Of a stretch of 36,485 bases of DNA, positions 32,458-36,485 are shown piece by piece. A model generated the notes under the pieces. That model worked only from the letters and a program-made list of their open reading frames with translations, was not told the origin of the DNA and made no database searches. Source of the DNA: JAPLKB01 sp964429485 (GTDB lineage Bacteria; Desulfobacterota; Syntrophorhabdia; Syntrophorhabdales; Syntrophorhabdaceae); contig CAYSBW010000022.1 in assembly GCA_964429485.1 (NCBI GenBank), forward strand, positions 1-36,485, read 5' to 3'. A program made the position numbers and the translations under genes. How positions within the stretch are numbered: position 1 is the first letter of the stretch; each line of letters begins with the position of its first letter.

Positions 32458-33465
32458 TTATTCTTTTATGATAACTATGACTTCTCTTGAAGGATCACTC
32501 TCGTTTCCTTTTTTGTCGATACTTGTCACATAATATGAGACATATCTTTTATCCGGAAGATTTTTATCCGAGTATATATTTTTTTCTAAGGGCACAACAT
32601 TTAATTTTTCTGCTTTCCCTGAAGCGACCCTGAATATATTATATCCTGCCAAATCTTTTTCTGTATTTTCATTCCATCTTAAAATGACACTATCGCCTTT
32701 TTTTTCAGCTATAATCTGACCCGGTGTTGCAGGGGGTGTCATATCTTTTGGTATGGCCTTTGTTTTTATCCCTCTGCCTTCCAGCTTTATCCCTTCTTTT
32801 ATTTGTACTTTTCTTACTTCATAGGCGTATGTTTTTTCATTTTCAAGTCCTGTATTTAAAAAATAAGATGATCTAAGAGGTGTTTTATTGAGTGGAAAGA
32901 GAGGGTAAACATTATCATCATATCTGTATATATTATATTGAAATTCCTCTTCTTTTTCCCATGAAAGTTCAATGCTCGCATCCTTCTCTTTTATAGAAAG
33001 ATTTTTAACAGGACCGGGCGTATTTTCCCATATAATAGCAAATATATTCGAAGGATCACCCTGCACACCTTTTTTTGTATAGGGGTAAATTTTATATTTA
33101 TATTGAAGCCCTCCCTTCAGATCATCATCATAGAACAAAACTTTTCCATTCTGAACCAGAAATCCCTTTCCATTTTCAAGATTCAGATCCTTAAAAAGTT
33201 CAAAGGTTCCCAAGCAGCCTCCGCAGGATTTATATACATTAAAACCGGCAGCATCTTCCGGTGTGATAGACCCTGCTTTGTTTCCTGCAGGTGTAGAGAA
33301 TGAGAGAAACAGCAACCCATCTTTAACTTCTCCCCTTAGGTCGTTTATTCCCCCTGGAACAGGCAGATTTTTTGGAATGGGGTTGCCTTTTTTGCCACAG
33401 CCTGTAAAGAGGAGTGCTAATATTAAACTTATGCTAAGAATTACAATATATTTTTTCTCTTTCAA
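32458..33465 (-). CDS. Lipoprotein with LptM-like N-terminus and fibronectin type III-like domains
   Basis: This 335-aa protein has a signal peptide ending in LALLFTGC, with C23 as the lipidated cysteine. The next residues, GKKGNPIPKN, resemble the C-G-x-K-G-P-L-Y-x-P start of LptM (YifL), a small lipoprotein that aids LPS-translocon assembly and is often encoded beside lysA or dapF, as here. After it come about three fibronectin-III-like beta domains (roughly 40-150, 151-240 and 245-335), the first with a CGGC pair (C81, C84). The start is TTG at 33465, within the 3' end of argH (32-base overlap), because no ATG precedes the signal peptide. The role is inferred only. Confidence 0.82.
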   Translation of the reverse strand: MKEKKYIVILSISLILALLFTGCGKKGNPIPKNLPVPGGINDLRGEVKDGLLFLSFSTPAGNKAGSITPEDAAGFNVYKSCGGCLGTFELFKDLNLENGKGFLVQNGKVLFYDDDLKGGLQYKYKIYPYTKKGVQGDPSNIFAIIWENTPGPVKNLSIKEKDASIELSWEKEEEFQYNIYRYDDNVYPLFPLNKTPLRSSYFLNTGLENEKTYAYEVRKVQIKEGIKLEGRGIKTKAIPKDMTPPATPGQIIAEKKGDSVILRWNENTEKDLAGYNIFRVASGKAEKLNVVPLEKNIYSDKNLPDKRYVSYYVTSIDKKGNESDPSREVIVIIKE

Positions 33466-34807
33466 TCTCTTTATCTATCTCTTTAAAAGAGGCTCCTCCG
33501 GAAGTTTTTCTTGTATTTAGAATTGTATAGGGATCAATATAATTAAAAATATCTTCATCCAAGATTTCTGAATATTTTTTCATATCAGCAAGCACCATAT
33601 CCTTAAGAAATATACCTCTTTCTTCACAGTCTCTTACCATTTTTCCCGCTATGGCATGAGCTTCCCTGAAAGGGGTGCCTTTCATTGTAAGATATTCTGC
33701 TATTTCAACAGCAGGCATAAAACTCTCATATACAGCCTTTTCCATTCCTTTCGTATTCACTACCATTTTATTTATACACATCTCTGCAATAGAAAGAGAA
33801 TCCTTAACTGTATTGATCGCGTGAAACAGTGGTTCTTTATCCTCCTGAAGATCCCTGTTATATGTCATGGGAAGTCCTTTCAATAAAGTAAACAGACTGA
33901 ACAGGTCGCCTATTACCCGGGATGTCTTGCCTCTGATCAGCTCAAGTGCATCAGGATTTTTTTTCTGTGGCATCAGGCTGCTGCCAGTGCAGAGTTCATC
34001 AGGTAGTGATATAAAGGAAAACTCATCTGTTGAAAATATGATCATATCTTCGGAAAGTCTCGATAGATGCATCATAATCATGGCAACAGAAAAGACAGAA
34101 TCAAGAACAAAGTCTCTGTCCGAAACTGTGTCCATGCTGTTTTCAGAAACTTTAGAAAACATTAATTTGTCTTTGAGGAATTCTCTGTCGAGAGGTATCG
34201 TTGATCCTGCAATAGCTCCACTGCCGAGGGGCAGACTGTCAAGACGTCTGGTGGTCTCAGATGTGCGTTCCCTGTCTCTCTTCATCATAAAATAGTATGC
34301 CATGAGATAGTGGGCCATAGTGACAACCTGGGCTTTTTGCATATGTGTATATCCTGGCATGATGGTCTTTTTTTCCTTTTCAGCCCTGCTCAAAATTGTT
34401 CTGAGCAAGCTTACAAGACCCTTGTCAATCAGAGAAAGTTCTTTTTTCAGGAAAATTCTCATGTCAAGAGAAACCTGATCATTACGGCTCCTTCCTGTAT
34501 GAAGTTTTTTGCCTCCGTCCCCTGTCTTTTCAATAAGGCGGGCTTCTATGTGCATATGTATGTCTTCCAGGGTATCGGAAAAATTGAATTTTCCTTCTTT
34601 AATTTCAGTTTTTATCTCATCAAGGGCTGTTACTAAATCCCGCACTTCTTTTTCTGTAAGTATACCAATTTTATTTAGCATTTCAGCCTGTGCTTTACTG
34701 CCTTCTATGTCCTGTTCATACAATGTCCTGTCAATAGTGATCGATGCGCTGAACCTTTCCATTAACGGATCTGTTCCACCTTTGAATCTGCCACCCCAGG
34801 CTTTCAT
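33434..34807 (-). CDS. argH: Argininosuccinate lyase ArgH
   Basis: The 457-aa enzyme releases arginine and fumarate from argininosuccinate. The family signature GSSLMPQKKNPDALE contains the catalytic serine region (S276/S277). HTGRSRNDQ and PGYTHMQKAQ, with H155, are also intact. It starts with the usual KAWGGRF. The ATG overlaps the yggS stop (ATGA), and its 3' end overlaps the lipoprotein gene by 32 bases. Confidence 0.97.
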   Translation of the reverse strand: MKAWGGRFKGGTDPLMERFSASITIDRTLYEQDIEGSKAQAEMLNKIGILTEKEVRDLVTALDEIKTEIKEGKFNFSDTLEDIHMHIEARLIEKTGDGGKKLHTGRSRNDQVSLDMRIFLKKELSLIDKGLVSLLRTILSRAEKEKKTIMPGYTHMQKAQVVTMAHYLMAYYFMMKRDRERTSETTRRLDSLPLGSGAIAGSTIPLDREFLKDKLMFSKVSENSMDTVSDRDFVLDSVFSVAMIMMHLSRLSEDMIIFSTDEFSFISLPDELCTGSSLMPQKKNPDALELIRGKTSRVIGDLFSLFTLLKGLPMTYNRDLQEDKEPLFHAINTVKDSLSIAEMCINKMVVNTKGMEKAVYESFMPAVEIAEYLTMKGTPFREAHAIAGKMVRDCEERGIFLKDMVLADMKKYSEILDEDIFNYIDPYTILNTRKTSGGASFKEIDKEIEREKIYCNS

Positions 34808-35466
34808 ATTCTTTCTCCAAAAATTGCAGTTCCAATTCTTACAATAGTAGCTCCTTCCTCTATGGCAACCTCGAAATCTGAAGACATTCCCATAGAGAGC
34901 TCTGACATGTTAAGCGAGAATTCATTGTTTACAGTTTGCAGAATATTCTTCATCTTTCTGAATATATATCTGACATCCTCAACCTTTTCAGTAAAAGGTG
35001 GCATTGTCATCAGTCCTATTGGTTCTATATATTTAAAACTATTAATTTTTTCGAGGATTTTCTTCAAACTATCCACATCTGTTCCATGCTTCGATGTCTC
35101 ACCTGCAAGGTTCAGCTCGAATAACACTTTCAGATTTTTCTCTGATCTGTTAAATATTTCAAGAAGTTCCCATTTGTCTACAGAGTGTACACAATCAAAT
35201 AATTTCGGTATGTATTTTGCCTTATTGGTTTGTATATGGCCGATCATATGCCAACAGGCCTTTTCGTGAAAAGCTTCTATTTTCGTTTTTGCTTCCTGCA
35301 CATAATTTTCCCCGAAGTCCGTAAGCCCATGGCGGAAAGCATCCAGGATTCTATCTATGTTTACTCCCTTGGTTGCGCCTATTAATTTTATTTCAGATTC
35401 AGACCTGCCTGCCCTGCTACAGGCATTAGCAATTCTTTCCCTTATCCTTTTTATTGTATCATCCAT
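34804..35466 (-). CDS. yggS: YggS-family PLP homeostasis protein (PLPBP)
   Basis: The 220-aa single-domain PLP-binding protein keeps vitamin B6 and amino-acid pools balanced and has no known catalytic activity. The PLP lysine is K33 in LIGATKGV. The family marks FGENYVQEA, WHMIGHIQTNKAK, LSMGMSSDFEVAIEEGAT and RIGTAIFGER are all present. I place the start at 35466 because AAGGGA lies 7 bases before that ATG; the frame is open to 35496. It is coupled to argH by an ATGA overlap. Confidence 0.95.
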   Translation of the reverse strand: MDDTIKRIRERIANACSRAGRSESEIKLIGATKGVNIDRILDAFRHGLTDFGENYVQEAKTKIEAFHEKACWHMIGHIQTNKAKYIPKLFDCVHSVDKWELLEIFNRSEKNLKVLFELNLAGETSKHGTDVDSLKKILEKINSFKYIEPIGLMTMPPFTEKVEDVRYIFRKMKNILQTVNNEFSLNMSELSMGMSSDFEVAIEEGATIVRIGTAIFGERI

Positions 35467-35550
35467 GATATTTCCCTTGTACCAAGTATCTGTCAATTTT
35501 ATTTTTGCCGGAAAGCGCCCGCATTTATCTGTGCAGGGTTTGTTTATGAT

Positions 35551-36141
35551 TTATGAAAGTACTCCCAGGGACAGGAGGGCTTCTGTAACTTCACAGATAG
35601 GCAGACCTATAACATTGGCATAGGAACCTTTAATTTCTTTAACCATGTAGCCGCCTTTTCCCTGTAATGCGTAAGAGCCGGCTTTGTCGAGGGGCTCTGA
35701 TGTTTTTATGTATCGCATAATCTCTTCATCCGTTAAGTCCCTGACAAATACCTTTGTTTCTACGACATCCCGGTATACAATATTTTTTGATGTGTTAAGA
35801 ACACAGTACCCTGTAAAAACCCTGTGCCATTTACCCTTTAGTGCTCTGAGCATATCATAGGCGTCTTTTTCATTTTTTGGTTTCCCGAGTATTCTTCCTT
35901 TAAGTACAACTATAGTATCTGCTCCGATAACCCAGTTGTTTGGAAAGTAACTGCCGACTTTATCAGCTTTTTCATAGGATATCCTTAGCACAAAGTCCCT
36001 AGGTGATTCATCTTTTTCTCTCTGCTCGTTAATTTTAGGCGGTATAATGGAAAAAGATACGCCGAGTGTTCTAAGGATGTCTATCCTCCTTGTGGATTCG
36101 CTTGCGAGAATCAATGATGCACCATCATTTACCTGAAACAT
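35551..36141 (-). CDS. maf: Maf family nucleoside triphosphate pyrophosphatase
   Basis: The 196-aa protein hydrolyses non-canonical or canonical dTTP/UTP-type nucleotides and is linked to septum inhibition in some bacteria. Motifs are LASESTRRIDILRTLG, GADTIVVLKGRILGKP and the loop DKAGSYALQGKG. The usual SPRR is STRR. AGGAGA precedes the ATG, and a promoter candidate lies just upstream. It is the first gene of the maf-yggS-argH-lysA-dap run; the 84-base gap to yggS contains no hairpin that I could find. Confidence 0.95.
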   Translation of the reverse strand: MFQVNDGASLILASESTRRIDILRTLGVSFSIIPPKINEQREKDESPRDFVLRISYEKADKVGSYFPNNWVIGADTIVVLKGRILGKPKNEKDAYDMLRALKGKWHRVFTGYCVLNTSKNIVYRDVVETKVFVRDLTDEEIMRYIKTSEPLDKAGSYALQGKGGYMVKEIKGSYANVIGLPICEVTEALLSLGVLS

Positions 36142-36166
36142 GTTTATCTCCTAATCTTAAAATAGA

Positions 36167-36195
36167 AAAATATACGAATTTCACTATAATTTCAA
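36167..36195 (-). promoter_or_regulatory. Candidate promoter of the maf-to-dapB operon
   Basis: On the minus strand TTGAAA (36190-36195) is followed by TATATT after 15 bases (36169-36174) or, overlapping it, TATTTT after 17 bases (36167-36172). Either gives a leader of about 20 bases ending in the AGGAGA ribosome site of maf. Confidence 0.5.
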
Positions 36196-36271
36196 GATAA
36201 ATGTTATTCTGAAGGGATGGACCGGAGTCTAAGAATTATCTTTAAGGTCGCCTTTTATCATCTTTGAGGTA

Positions 36272-36304
36272 ACAGTTTTATTCTGAATACTTCAGAAGTA
36301 ACTG
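36272..36304 (-). other. Imperfect hairpin downstream of the right-edge gene
   Basis: TTCTGAA (36281-36287) pairs with TTCAGAA (36291-36297) around a 3-base loop. The stem continues after a short unpaired step with ACAGTT (36272-36277) against AACTGT (36299-36304). It lies just after the stop of the minus-strand gene entering from the right edge, where a terminator would be expected, but no T-tract follows it on that strand. It may be a weak or factor-dependent terminator. Confidence 0.4.
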
Positions 36305-36321
36305 TCCTGGAAAATAGATGT

Positions 36322-36485
36322 TTAATTATTAAAGACAGGGACATTTACATCAACGGTATTACGCAGGCTATCAGCAATTGCAGATGGTAAATAAAAAACC
36401 TGATCCATAACGTAGAGACTTGTATATTGCATCCGGTTTCTGGCTTCCCTCAGAAACAATGGTTCTTTCTTATTTAAGTTGCAAT
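36322..36485 (-). CDS. C-terminal end of an unidentified protein, cut by the right window edge
   Basis: A frame enters on the minus strand at the right edge and is open for 53 residues up to TAA at 36322-36324. The tail includes LFLREARNRMQYTSLYVMDQ, then VFYLPSAIADSLRNTV, and ends DVNVPVFNN. I do not recognise the family. It is not a clear transposase or phage protein. The start lies outside the window; the 180 bases between it and maf hold only the hairpin and the maf promoter. Confidence 0.45.
   Translation of the reverse strand, partial: CNLNKKEPLFLREARNRMQYTSLYVMDQVFYLPSAIADSLRNTVDVNVPVFNN

Noticed and set aside
33867..34295. 142-aa plus-strand ORF within argH
   Set aside because: Antisense shadow of the conserved argH coding sequence, including the GSSLMPQKKNP region.

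Overview
The window reads as an A+T-rich chromosomal segment from an anaerobic bacterium, most likely Desulfobacterota (former Deltaproteobacteria) or a near relative such as Nitrospirota. This is inferred from gene content: a quinone-type complex I without its NADH-oxidising subunits, a TRAP carboxylate transporter, an argH-lipoprotein-lysA-dapF-dapA-dapB run, and a GlmU-like beta-helix protein of a kind I associate with these groups. No marker gene fixes the taxon. The region is densely coded, and I see no rRNA, tRNA, CRISPR array, insertion sequence or prophage.

Layout. Bases 1-1619 (+): the tail of an unidentified, possibly sensor-like protein, overlapping a DHA2-type MFS exporter. 1626-4550 (-): a TRAP transporter, dctP-dctQ-dctM in transcription order, with a perfect 17-bp inverted repeat between dctP and dctQ. 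4673-7397 (-): hrcA-grpE-dnaJ, with dnaK missing. 7635-12203 (-): an amino-sugar group made of a GlmU-like beta-helix protein, glmM, a divergent NagB-like protein and a nucleotidyltransferase-fold protein. 12410-13033 (-): an intramembrane M50 peptidase. 13249-16979 (+): a cupin, a GalT-like nucleotidyltransferase, tatC, a small coiled-coil protein and a lytic transglycosylase. 17240-28381 (+): a large complex I operon. 28548-36141 (-): maf-yggS-argH-lipoprotein-lysA-dapF-dapA-dapB. The right edge holds the tail of an unidentified minus-strand protein.

The most interesting part is the complex I operon. It encodes A, B, fused CD, H, I, J, K, M and N but no E, F or G. A classical NuoL is also absent. 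In its place are two different antiporter-like subunits (490 and 588 aa) with an 83-aa two-helix membrane protein between them. The machine could therefore have four antiporter-like channels instead of three. The 588-aa subunit has asparagine where the TM7 lysine normally sits, and it ends in a NuoL-like tail. Upstream of nuoA lie three near-identical copies of a short sequence that includes the stop codon of the preceding gene.

How the genes work together: the amino-sugar and transglycosylase genes serve cell-wall precursor supply and turnover. The dap/lysA genes make meso-diaminopimelate and lysine, and argH makes arginine. The complex I operon would couple an unidentified low-potential electron donor to quinone reduction and ion pumping. 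All functions are inferred from sequence motifs; no searches could be run.
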